A stretch of DNA of 64,000 nucleotides from an uncultured Gemmatimonadota bacterium (lineage in GTDB: Bacteria; Gemmatimonadota; Gemmatimonadetes; Palauibacterales; Palauibacteraceae), in the NCBI GenBank assembly GCA_913043255.1, contig CAJWLK010000001.1, positions 471,045-535,044 on the forward strand, given 5' to 3'. Shown piece by piece: positions 46,101 through 53,047 of the stretch; position 1 is the first letter of the stretch; each line of letters starts with the position of its first letter. The notes under the pieces are model-generated. The model had not been told where the DNA came from and made no database searches. It saw only the letters and a program-made list of their open reading frames with translations. Both the position numbers and the translations under genes were made by a program.

Positions 46101-46534
46101 GACCCGCTACGAGCAGCCTCTGCTTCAAACACGTGAATCGTTATGGAAATCGAATCTTCACCAACCACCTCATTAAACTGGAAGTAATCAAGAACTCGGA
46201 GACCAAGATTCTCAAGAGTTGGGATTACATCACTGAGAATAAATGCACCTTCATTCGCAAACAGGCGAAGTTCGTATTGACCTGGATCTTCATCAGATAA
46301 AGCACGAAGCGAGAGTTGGCTGTCCCCCGAATCAACGAGACATTTGAGATGTGTCACGTCAGAAACTGCCGTATCAATTTTGACGGCAGCCTGATATTCA
46401 GAAGAAAAAGATGTAAAGTCTTCGGCCAAGCCCTGCCCCTTTGTGACCGCACTCCGCCCTTGGAGAGCGGCTTTCAACCGCTCCTGCCAAGTATGAGTGG
46501 TGGCACGAACGTCGGATTCTGTCTTTTCCATCAT
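43142..46534 (-). CDS. Large NAD-specific glutamate dehydrogenase, shortened form
   Basis: A 1130-residue member of the large bacterial NAD-GDH family (Bac_GDH). It converts glutamate to 2-oxoglutarate and ammonia. Visible family blocks are Asp-Asp-Val-Ala-Arg-Gly-Gly-Ile-Arg-Trp-Ser, Val-Pro-Gly-Gly-Ala-Lys-Gly-Ala-Phe-Ile-Val-Lys, Gly-Asp-Met-Ser-Gly-Asp-Val-Phe-Gly-Asn-Gly, Phe-Asn-His-Arg-His-Ile-Phe-Leu-Asp-Pro, and Asn-Gly-Gly-Val-Gly-Thr-Tyr. The usual proteins are about 1600 residues; the missing length is in the N-terminal regulatory region, while the catalytic and C-terminal parts are present. The ATG pair at the start lacks a clear ribosome binding site. It probably runs catabolically on amino acids released by the secreted peptidases. 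Confidence 0.92.
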   Translation of the reverse strand: MMEKTESDVRATTHTWQERLKAALQGRSAVTKGQGLAEDFTSFSSEYQAAVKIDTAVSDVTHLKCLVDSGDSQLSLRALSDEDPGQYELRLFANEGAFILSDVIPTLENLGLRVLDYFQFNEVVGEDSISITIHVFEAEAARSGSVAVEESEERISDALRAIQEGVAEDDRLNELIMSAGLTWKEVGVLRAYASYAFRLGAVASRMGGQRPLTAYPNIAFVLFNIFAARFDPEVEPPREDGIKVLARDFRDTLASVRGIEDDRTLRRIFTLIHATERTNYYRGDLRKSLLLAIKINCRAVDFMPEPRPKHEVYLHGSGTEATHLRMDDVARGGIRWSDRYEDFRVEVLDLVKTQRVKNAVIVPGGAKGAFIVKGLSEVRADRLAAGLESYREFVRGLLEISDNVIKEEVVHPAGMVVYDDPDPYLVVAADKGTSKNSDTANELALEVGYWLEDAFASGGSQGYDHKKEGITARGTWECIKRHFRELDLDLANEPFTVAGIGDMSGDVFGNGMLLSRKIRLVAAFNHRHIFLDPNPDVEVSWVERQRLFSLLNSSWSDYDLDLISEGGGVFERTAKKISLSDAVRERLGIEKEVMNGEELIRSILRAKVDLLWNGGVGTYVKASSETHTDVGDPSNDSVRINATELNACVIGEGGNLGLTQRARIQFAVSGGGVNTDAVDNSAGVDMSDREVNLKVLLAGPLKRGSLSTDERNNLLKACTDEVADAVLLNNYNQSLAISLDVIRAQNKPILFHEALHRMEREGVLDPVLERLPTTEELLDREVAGGHLTRPELASLLAHAKLHLKQLIVSSGVPNDPAMLELAKRYFPLSALKVVERSDLEKHRLNARISSTILTNLFVDRMGASSHILLMRESGRAASTVARTWYVASEITDADDLYAGLREADANVRVEAQNQWYLEIANSLSRTTRWLLQRTDLVQPIGEAIKALHGPVREVRAALPAMLTGHRLEDFRNDCKIHEHAGLNSEMAEQLVTFRYVDELLPMAALVRETGASTEAVSTVYLGLTEEIDFPWLRTNVEKLAAEDHWGQRAARILIARLEQARSRITANVIVAATETTIEDAMQRFRHKNAVDLSRIRNIVSEIRTAESPSLSAFIVAVDTVNEPQITETII

Positions 46535-46798
46535 TGTAACCAGTTGGTCCTAGTTGGGCGCACCTCGGAGGGCACTATATGCGTTTGAATTGTGATGTGA
46601 AAACGGGAATCAACGTGCTGACCGCCATAGCGATAGGGATGGCGCTCACGATCATAACCTCTTGTTGAGGGGACCACTTGATCTGGAGGCTCAAACCCCC
46701 GAGAGTATAGCACAAAGCTGGGCCTGTCCCCCTCACAGTTCAGGAGGCGTTCGAGGCACCGGTTCAACGCTGTCAAACTAATGGAAAGCAGGTAGGAC

Positions 46799-47017
46799 AT
46801 GAAGGTATCGATCGAATATTGCGTCGTTTGAGACTACCAACCGAAAGCCGTCAGTTTGGCGGCTGCTATTGAAGCACGGTTCAAGGGTGTCGAAATCGAG
46901 CTGATCGAATCCAGTGGTGGCGTCTTCGAAGTCGTGAGTGAGGGCAAACTTATCTATTCAAAGAAAGCAACGGGTAGGCATGCAACCCATGAAGAGGTCC
47001 TCGATGCACTAAACTGA
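46799..47017 (+). CDS. SelW/Rdx-family selenoprotein with in-frame UGA (CXXU)
   Basis: Read with the TGA at 46829-46831 as selenocysteine, this gene gives 72 residues. The start is Met-Lys-Val-Ser-Ile-Glu-Tyr-Cys-Val-Val-Sec-Asp-Tyr-Gln-Pro-Lys-Ala, and the C-terminal half has Gly-Gly-Val-Phe-Glu-Val-Val, then Gly-Lys-Leu-Ile-Tyr-Ser-Lys-Lys and Gly-Arg-His, ending at TGA 47015-47017. This is the full layout of the SelW/SelT/SelH (Rdx) family: Tyr-Cys-x-x-Cys/Sec-x-Tyr-x-Pro, Gly-x-Phe-Glu-Val, and Gly-x-Leu-Ile-x-Ser-Lys-x-x-x-Gly-Arg. The UGA stands exactly where the second Cys or Sec of the redox motif belongs. A hairpin suited to be a bacterial SECIS follows. An AGGT is 5 nt before the ATG. 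Family members are thioredoxin-fold redox proteins of uncertain partner. Standard calling would drop it, because the pieces on either side of the UGA are too short. Confidence 0.85.
46846..46864 (+). promoter_or_regulatory. Candidate bacterial SECIS hairpin
   Basis: A stem of 7 pairs (46846-46852 with 46858-46864; six Watson-Crick and one T.G) closes a 5-nt loop, AGTTT at 46853-46857. The loop begins 22 nt after the UGA, and bacterial SECIS elements read by SelB have a short stem-loop at about this distance inside the coding sequence. A G in the apical loop is present, as in known elements. The hairpin overlaps sense codons that still fit the protein family. Confidence 0.7.
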
Positions 47018-47058
47018 AAGGTTCTTATTAAAAACGCTTTTTTGCGAAAAACAAAAGA

Positions 47059-47128
47059 CCGCCCGATGAAAATTATGATTGTCCAATTTGCCGAGATAAC
47101 TAATTAGACTGTGACGCGAATCGGGCGG
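47059..47128. repeat. Nine-bp perfect inverted repeat between convergent genes
   Basis: CCGCCCGAT at 47059-47067 is the exact reverse complement of ATCGGGCGG at 47120-47128, with 52 nt between. It sits between the stops of the selenoprotein and the convergent cupin gene. It could close a terminator-like or other RNA structure, but there is no T-run immediately after either arm. Confidence 0.45.
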
Positions 47129-47147
47129 AACCAGTCTTGCTCGTTTC

Positions 47148-47516
47148 TCACGATGTCCTTCCGTACCGGTCGGCGAGACGGACAATGTCATCCAAGTCAG
47201 GGGTACTCACCTCAAGAACTACGCTATCCTCCACTGCTTCTAATTGGTGCACTGCGCCTGGCGGAATTGATACAGCCTCGCCCGGTTTCCATTCAAAAGT
47301 TTCATCCTCGAGCATGAAACGCATGAGACCAGAGTACAGGTACAGTGTCTCATGTTTCACTACGTGCTTTTGTAGGGAGAGGGCATGTCCTGAGTTAACC
47401 TCAAGAATCTTTCCTGCGTAGAGGTCGGTGCGTGCGTACCACACCTCACGTCCCCATGGCTTATCGACAATTTTAGGTGTACTACAGTTTTTGGTTTCGC
47501 TCATGCCTTTCCCCAT
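47148..47516 (-). CDS. Small cupin, mannose-6-phosphate isomerase type II-like
   Basis: A 122-residue single-domain cupin. It opens with Lys-Pro-Trp-Gly-Arg-Glu-Val-Trp, carries His-x-x-x-x-x-Glu-x-x-x-Tyr (Lys-His-Glu-Thr-Leu-Tyr-Leu) in cupin motif 1, and Pro-Pro-Gly-Ala-Val-His-Gln-Leu in motif 2. These match the C-terminal domain of type II phosphomannose isomerases and related small cupins. Sugar-phosphate isomerisation is possible but not established. Starts at 47516 (ATG) and 47504 (ATG) are both reasonable. Confidence 0.8.
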   Translation of the reverse strand: MGKGMSETKNCSTPKIVDKPWGREVWYARTDLYAGKILEVNSGHALSLQKHVVKHETLYLYSGLMRFMLEDETFEWKPGEAVSIPPGAVHQLEAVEDSVVLEVSTPDLDDIVRLADRYGRTS

Positions 47517-47566
47517 TCGTCATCTTGCACACCAATAGGTGACATTTGATCCAAAGTCCGTGTGCT

Positions 47567-49798
47567 TTAGTGGGATGGAGAAATTTCAGGGTCGCCCAAA
47601 AGTTCTACCAGCAGTTCAGTAGCCCCATAGACACTTCGTAGGGCCTCTGTGATTCCTGCCGCGTGCACACCGACCGTTCGTCCAGCATACGTGCGAAAGA
47701 GAAACTGGTTTGGGAGCTGCTCAGTGTTTCCGTCAAAAGCAATGCCGACTACCCGACCATCACGATCAATCATTGGACTCCCACTGTTTCCTCCCGTGAT
47801 GTCATTTGTGGTAACGAAGTTGAGCGGCGTGTCCATCTGTACATCGTCACGGAGTGCTTCGAAGTTTGGGGGTAGTGTCCAAGGCATCTCGTTTCCAAAG
47901 CTCGATGCGCGCTCATACATACCACCCATAGAAGTGGCTGGTGGTGCAAAGGTTCCGTTGTAGGGATACCGCTTGACCACTCCGTCTGTAATCCTGAGCG
48001 TAAAGGTCGCGTCCGGAGGAAGATCGGTACCGAATGCTGCAAATTGTGCGCGCGCTAGTCGCTCCTCTTGAAGAATTTCAGCCGCTTGGACTTCCTCCCA
48101 CCGCAGCAATATCTCTGCGTGCGCATCAACCATGTACGCCGCAAGTTGAACGAGCGGATCATTCGTAGTGTTGAGCACGGTGATACCCTCAGTCATCATC
48201 GTCGCTCGCCAAGCAGGGTCTGAGATCTGAGTGTTGGCAAGAACGCGCGCAGCAGCTTGCGAAGGTAACTCGTTTGGTTCGAAAGCCAGTGCACGGAAAG
48301 GGTCATCGGGATCAAGCCACCGATCAGCCATCTCAAACCGCATTTCGAGAAGCATTTGCGCAAACTCGGGAGGGATCCCAATCGGTCCGCGGAGGACTGC
48401 TTCCGCCTGCACTAGTTCATCTCCCTGGAACTCCTCCGAGCGATCAGTTTCTGGGTTGGCCATAGCGCGCAAGTATCGAACTAGCAAAGCGGCTGTCATG
48501 ACAACCGGATCGCCGCCTCCAAACTCCGGGTCATTGGCATTAAGTGCAGGACTAAGATGCATCTTCTCCAGCTGGATATCCATGAGTATGTCCCACATAT
48601 CCCCGAACTCAGCGGCGAGGTTTTCATCCGCCATGGTCCGCTGCCGAAACTCTGTCTCCCAGCGGACCTTCTGTCCCATAAGGAGCGTGTCACGCAGCCC
48701 TCCAAGCTCCCCACGGAATGCCTTAAGTTGGTTCCCGATACCAAAGAGTTGTTGTCGCACGCTGCGCTCTGCCTCGGGGCCGAAAGATGCGATCCGTTGG
48801 AACAGCTTTTGTTGTCCTTCCAAAAGTTGGATGAGAAATGGGTACCGATACGCCTGTTCGTAAAGGAGCTGCCCCACCGTGGCAGCTCGGTCGGTCGAAC
48901 CCGGGTTCCCCGTCACAAATACGAGTTCTCCCTCTTTCGCCCCCTCCGGATCCCATTCAAAGAAGTTCGGCGTCGTGCTAACCGACACACCATCAGGGTT
49001 ATACGCACGTACAAAAGCAACATCTAGTGCATATCGAGGATATGTGAAATTGTCTGGTTCTCCACCAAAGAATCCCGCTTGAAGCTCGGGTGCAAAAACG
49101 AGTTTGACGGGAGAATAACGCCGATATTCGTACAATTGGTATTGCCCACCGTTGAAGAGAGCGACGACTTCACACTCGTGATTTGACGTAGCCTCACAAT
49201 CTTCCTCAATCTCTGCACGTTCCTCATTTTGTGCGTCCGAGATCTCCTTGGCGGAGCCACCACCTGAACCCGCATCACGAACTCGGTCAGTTACACTGGA
49301 AATGTTGACAAGTTGATCAATAAAAAGATCTGGACAAAGGAGTTCATCGCCATATGTGGGGGCATAGAAACCAGCCTCTACGTAATCGACCTCACTCGTC
49401 GACACTGCTTCCACACAGGCTCGCGCACAGTGGTGATTGGTCATCACAAGACCTGTCGCCGAAACGAACGAAGCGGAACAACTGTCGCCGAAACGAACCG
49501 ATGATAGCCGCACGTGCTGTAACCAATCTTCGGAAGGACGAAAACCGTAGGTAGACTCCCAATAGTCGAGAGGGGCATTCTCGAACGTCCACATCGTCCC
49601 CATCTCAACACCACTTAATTCAGCTCGCGCCCCCACTCGCTCAGCTTCAGCCGAAACAACAAGGCGGGAGGATGCACCCTCCCCCACGGCAACTTGAGCC
49701 CACAGCGAAGCACCCGCCCACGGTAGGGTACTTAACGTGAGGGCAACTCCTATTAGCAGAGACAAACAGCGTGAGGGCTGAGAGAGCGAACACAGCAT
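47567..49798 (-). CDS. S46-family dipeptidyl peptidase (DPP7/DPP11-like), exported
   Basis: About 743 residues. A signal peptide ends near Leu-Trp-Ala-Gln. The S46 catalytic parts are Val-Met-Thr-Asn-His-His-Cys (His), flanked by Gly-Asp-Ser-Cys and Ala-Arg-Ala-Cys (likely disulfides), and Gly-Gly-Asn-Ser-Gly-Ser-Pro near the C-terminus (nucleophile Ser). After it, Phe-Asp-Gly-Asn carries Gly at the place that in DPP7/DPP11 sets the S1 pocket; Gly fits the DPP7 preference for hydrophobic P1 residues, while Arg would suit acidic P1 (family knowledge, aligned by eye). The family degrades oligopeptides in the periplasm. The ATG at 49798 has GGAAAGGA at suitable spacing; a longer frame to 49918 adds non-signal residues. 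Confidence 0.92.
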   Translation of the reverse strand: MLCSLSQPSRCLSLLIGVALTLSTLPWAGASLWAQVAVGEGASSRLVVSAEAERVGARAELSGVEMGTMWTFENAPLDYWESTYGFRPSEDWLQHVRLSSVRFGDSCSASFVSATGLVMTNHHCARACVEAVSTSEVDYVEAGFYAPTYGDELLCPDLFIDQLVNISSVTDRVRDAGSGGGSAKEISDAQNEERAEIEEDCEATSNHECEVVALFNGGQYQLYEYRRYSPVKLVFAPELQAGFFGGEPDNFTYPRYALDVAFVRAYNPDGVSVSTTPNFFEWDPEGAKEGELVFVTGNPGSTDRAATVGQLLYEQAYRYPFLIQLLEGQQKLFQRIASFGPEAERSVRQQLFGIGNQLKAFRGELGGLRDTLLMGQKVRWETEFRQRTMADENLAAEFGDMWDILMDIQLEKMHLSPALNANDPEFGGGDPVVMTAALLVRYLRAMANPETDRSEEFQGDELVQAEAVLRGPIGIPPEFAQMLLEMRFEMADRWLDPDDPFRALAFEPNELPSQAAARVLANTQISDPAWRATMMTEGITVLNTTNDPLVQLAAYMVDAHAEILLRWEEVQAAEILQEERLARAQFAAFGTDLPPDATFTLRITDGVVKRYPYNGTFAPPATSMGGMYERASSFGNEMPWTLPPNFEALRDDVQMDTPLNFVTTNDITGGNSGSPMIDRDGRVVGIAFDGNTEQLPNQFLFRTYAGRTVGVHAAGITEALRSVYGATELLVELLGDPEISPSH

Positions 49799-50114
49799 GA
49801 ACATCTTCCTTTCCGGAATAAACTCCGCTTTTTCCTTGAATGTTAGAAAATACACAAGTGTGCCTCTGAAAGAGTAGAACGAGGCCAACTTACACTTTAA
49901 CCTAGTAAGAAGATTCAAAAGTGACTGACTTCAATTCATCTGCTTCGATTCGCACCTCTGTTTCCACCACGGTTTCTTGGGCATATCCTTCACCAGACAA
50001 ATTCACTCCTGGCTCCGACAACCAACGGGTGAACTCGTCATACTGTCGTTGCCGCACCCGGACCAAATAACATGATTTCAAAAGCAACCAGTTCAATTCG
50101 CCAAGGAGGGTGAG
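49799..50114. other. Divergent intergenic region
   Basis: 316 nt between the S46 peptidase and the amidohydrolase, which point away from each other. It should hold both promoters, but I cannot define them. The AGGAGGG just before 50115 is the amidohydrolase ribosome binding site. A 64-codon frame on the minus strand (49902-50096) starts with TTG, resembles nothing and is not called. Confidence 0.5.
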
Positions 50115-51449
50115 ATGAAGAAATGGCTTCTAAGTACACTAACGGTATCCGTCCTCACCCTGTATGCGATACCAACCAATGCACAAGACGTGACAGCAAT
50201 TCGGGCCGGACGTCTCATAGATGGGACAGGTTCCCCAGCCCATAAAGATGCGATCATTCTCGTCCGTGGTGATCGGATCGAAGCCGTGGGCAGTGCCGCA
50301 GAGATCTCAATCCCGAGGGGAGCTCACGTTATTGACCTGAGCGAACATACGGTCATGCCAGGAATCGTGGATGCTCACGCCCATCTCTCGATCCGGCCTG
50401 ATGTGCGGACCTTGCAAGGTCAACTCGAAGGGATGACTCAACCAGACGCGAAACAAATGGCCCGTATTGCTCGGAATATTCGAGTGCAACTTCTTTCTGG
50501 CGTCACAAGCCTCTATGTGGTCGGAGAGGTCCACTACAACGACATCCATGCCGCTGAGGCAGTCGCCGACGGCGTGATTCCAGGCCCGCGCATATATCCA
50601 AGCGGCAACTTCATCTCTACCACCGCAGGGCACGGTCCTGCTGAGTATCGGACAACTAATGGCCCATGGGAGATGCGAACATTCGTTCGCCAGAACTACG
50701 AGATGGGTGCGCACCATATGAAGTTGACAATCACGGATCGCGCACGAGTAGGACCGAACAACGGGACCCAATACGCACCTGGCGAAAGCAATTACACGAA
50801 AGAAGAAATTGACGCGGCAGTAAATGAGCTTCACCGGCTTGGGATTGAAGCAACAGCCCACGCTAATGGTGAGTCCATCCGCTTGGCCGTCGAGGCAGGC
50901 GTAAATTCGATACAGCACGGCGGGAATCTCACGGAAGAGCTTATGGATCTTCTCCTTGAGCACGACGTTGGCTTTGTGAACACCTATACGATCGGCTACC
51001 AATCTGTGTTCAACGAATGGGGTTTTCTAGATAACGAAGCCGATGGCATTCAAGCATGGACCGACCGTGGCAGGCAAGTCCATAAAAGGGCTCTGGCTGA
51101 AAACGACAGAAGGTCGCAAAGACGTACGGATAGACTCGGACAGCTTAGGAGGGCTAACGAAAAAGGGGTTCATGTCGGCATCGGAACTGACAGCATGCAT
51201 GGATTTATGCCTCTAGAGATGGAAAACCTTGTTGCCGCAGGCTTTAGTCCACTACAAGCGATCACGGCAGCCACCGGTACTAACGCACAGATTGTGGGCA
51301 TCGCTGATGAAGTCGGAACAATCGAGGTTGGCAAATACGCAGACATCATCTCAATCGACGGAAGACCGGATGAGAATGTTGAAGATATGGGGAAGGTGTC
51401 TTTCCTAATGGTGGGAGGACGGATCCAGACGAGCCTCAGTTTTCGATAA
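50115..51449 (+). CDS. Exported metal-dependent amidohydrolase (imidazolonepropionase-like)
   Basis: A 444-residue protein with a signal peptide (Lys-Lys-Trp-Leu-Leu, cleavage near Asn-Ala-Gln-Asp). It then has a composite beta domain and the amidohydrolase barrel. The metal-binding pair is in Pro-Gly-Ile-Val-Asp-Ala-His-Ala-His. Met-Lys-Leu-Thr (candidate Lys), Ala-His-Ala-Asn-Gly and Ser-Ile-Gln-His-Gly-Gly supply further ligands, and Gly-Ile-Gly-Thr-Asp-Ser carries the catalytic Asp. Exported members often act as dipeptidases or on cyclic amides. AGGAGGG lies 5 nt before the start. It diverges from the S46 peptidase, suggesting joint regulation in peptide use. Confidence 0.9.
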   Translation: MKKWLLSTLTVSVLTLYAIPTNAQDVTAIRAGRLIDGTGSPAHKDAIILVRGDRIEAVGSAAEISIPRGAHVIDLSEHTVMPGIVDAHAHLSIRPDVRTLQGQLEGMTQPDAKQMARIARNIRVQLLSGVTSLYVVGEVHYNDIHAAEAVADGVIPGPRIYPSGNFISTTAGHGPAEYRTTNGPWEMRTFVRQNYEMGAHHMKLTITDRARVGPNNGTQYAPGESNYTKEEIDAAVNELHRLGIEATAHANGESIRLAVEAGVNSIQHGGNLTEELMDLLLEHDVGFVNTYTIGYQSVFNEWGFLDNEADGIQAWTDRGRQVHKRALAENDRRSQRRTDRLGQLRRANEKGVHVGIGTDSMHGFMPLEMENLVAAGFSPLQAITAATGTNAQIVGIADEVGTIEVGKYADIISIDGRPDENVEDMGKVSFLMVGGRIQTSLSFR

Positions 51450-51475
51450 GGTCTATCTCCGAACTCCGATCATGC

Positions 51476-52864
51476 TCAGACGCCTAGGGTTCCAATCAGG
51501 TCAGATCGAGTCAGGATAGACAGTTCACCATCTCGTTGTCGAACCAAAACTGCTGGACAGGCAGCACCAAGGTTGCTCGCAAAGTCCTGGACCGCACTCG
51601 AGTGTTCAACAATCGGGAACGGTTCGCCCATCAGGGCTTGGACCAATCGGGCCCGTGCATCCAGATCCTCAATGAGCGAGCGCAAAATATCGCGTTCAGT
51701 CAAACTTCCAACGACTGCATCACCCTCAGTCACTGGAACCTGTGATATGGCATGCTTTCGCATAAGCTTAATAGCGTCTTCAAGCGTCGTATCCGCCGAT
51801 ACTGATACAAGCGCTTTGCTGTCAACTTTTTCCGATCGTTGGCGTACTAGCGCTTCAGCGGTGAATACCTGGCCTTCTTCAAGGAAACCATGCTCCCGCA
51901 TCCACACATCATTGTAGATCTTTCCGAGAGAGCGATAGCCACCGTCCGGCATAATGATGACCAGCACACTATCCTCGTTCAGCTCATGGGAGTGCGCTTC
52001 CATCCACTGGAGAGCACCTGCCATCGCCATTCCAGACGATCCGCCCAGGAATAACCCCTCTTCTTCGCAAAGCCGACGGGTCATACGCATAGATTCTTTG
52101 TCAGTCACTCGTACATAATCATCGACCAAGTCGAAGTTCATATTTCCAGCGAGAATATCTTCGCCTACCCCTTCAGTTACATAGGGATAGATCTCCTTCT
52201 CGTCGAACTCGCCCGTATGAAAGTACTTCCAATAGACCGAACCATAGGGATCTACACCGACGACTTTGACATCTGGATTTTTTTCCTTGAGGTATGTTGC
52301 GATCCCTGAAATAGTTCCGCCCGTTCCTGCTCCGACAATGAGGTGAGTGACCTTACCTTCCGTCTGCTGCCAGATTTCTGGCCCCGTCGTTCGAATATGT
52401 GCTTGGGTATTCGCTGGGTTGTCGTATTGGTTCACATATACTGAGTTGGGTGTTTCGGCAGCTAACCGGCGTGCAACTGAGTAGTAGGAACGCGGATCCT
52501 CCGAATCTACTGCGGTCGGGCAAACAATAACCTGGGCTCCTAACGCTCGGAGTAATGCGATCTTTTCCGGACTCTGTTTATCTGTAGTCGTGAAAATGCA
52601 CTTGTACCCACGGGTAATCGCAGCCAAAGCCAAACCAACCCCTGTGTTCCCACTAGTGCCTTCAACAATGGTTCCGCCCGGCTTGAGTTCTCCATTTTCG
52701 ACGGCCGCGTCGATCATAGAAACCCCTATTCGGTCCTTAACGGAGCCACCAGGGCTGAAGAACTCGAGCTTCGCAAGAACCGTTCCGGGGAGCTCTCTTA
52801 CCAGATGGTTGAGACGAACCAGAGGAGTATCTCCGATGGTCCCAAGAACGTCATGGTGCCACAT
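51476..52864 (-). CDS. Cystathionine beta-synthase with CBS pair
   Basis: A 462-residue enzyme. The PLP-dependent fold-II domain (about residues 1-320) shows Pro-Gly-Gly-Ser-Val-Lys-Asp-Arg with the PLP Lys, Gly-Thr-Ser-Gly-Asn-Thr-Gly, and Gly-Ala-Gly-Thr-Gly-Gly-Thr-Ile-Ser-Gly. Two CBS domains follow (about residues 340-460), giving the domain order of eukaryotic-type CBS without the heme domain. It makes cystathionine from homocysteine and serine; a cysteine synthase role is also conceivable. The CBS pair suggests allosteric control by adenosyl ligands. AGGGG lies before the ATG. Confidence 0.9.
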   Translation of the reverse strand: MWHHDVLGTIGDTPLVRLNHLVRELPGTVLAKLEFFSPGGSVKDRIGVSMIDAAVENGELKPGGTIVEGTSGNTGVGLALAAITRGYKCIFTTTDKQSPEKIALLRALGAQVIVCPTAVDSEDPRSYYSVARRLAAETPNSVYVNQYDNPANTQAHIRTTGPEIWQQTEGKVTHLIVGAGTGGTISGIATYLKEKNPDVKVVGVDPYGSVYWKYFHTGEFDEKEIYPYVTEGVGEDILAGNMNFDLVDDYVRVTDKESMRMTRRLCEEEGLFLGGSSGMAMAGALQWMEAHSHELNEDSVLVIIMPDGGYRSLGKIYNDVWMREHGFLEEGQVFTAEALVRQRSEKVDSKALVSVSADTTLEDAIKLMRKHAISQVPVTEGDAVVGSLTERDILRSLIEDLDARARLVQALMGEPFPIVEHSSAVQDFASNLGAACPAVLVRQRDGELSILTRSDLIGTLGV

Positions 52865-53047
52865 ACTTCCCCTCTCCTGTACTCCTTCAATTTTTACCCA
52901 GCAGGGCCGTTAAAAAGATGTAGTCCAACCTATCCCCACAGCAAACAGTCCACGATCCCAGTTAGATAACGAACGGGCATTTTCGCCGATAGTTGTGATT
53001 ACGTGTAGGTTGCTCACACTTCCGAATCCAAGGCTCAACGAAAGAAC

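Noticed and set aside
46531..46800. Minus-strand frame of 89 codons upstream of the selenoprotein
   Set aside because: It overlaps the GDH start and the selenoprotein start, has no recognisable domain, and looks like chance.
46829..46831. The TGA read as a plain stop that makes a pseudogene
   Set aside because: The reading frame after it keeps full family motifs to a proper stop, the TGA is exactly at the Sec/Cys position, and a SECIS-like hairpin follows.
49902..50096. Minus-strand frame of 64 codons
   Set aside because: TTG start, no recognisable motif, lies in the divergent promoter gap; kept only as a remark.
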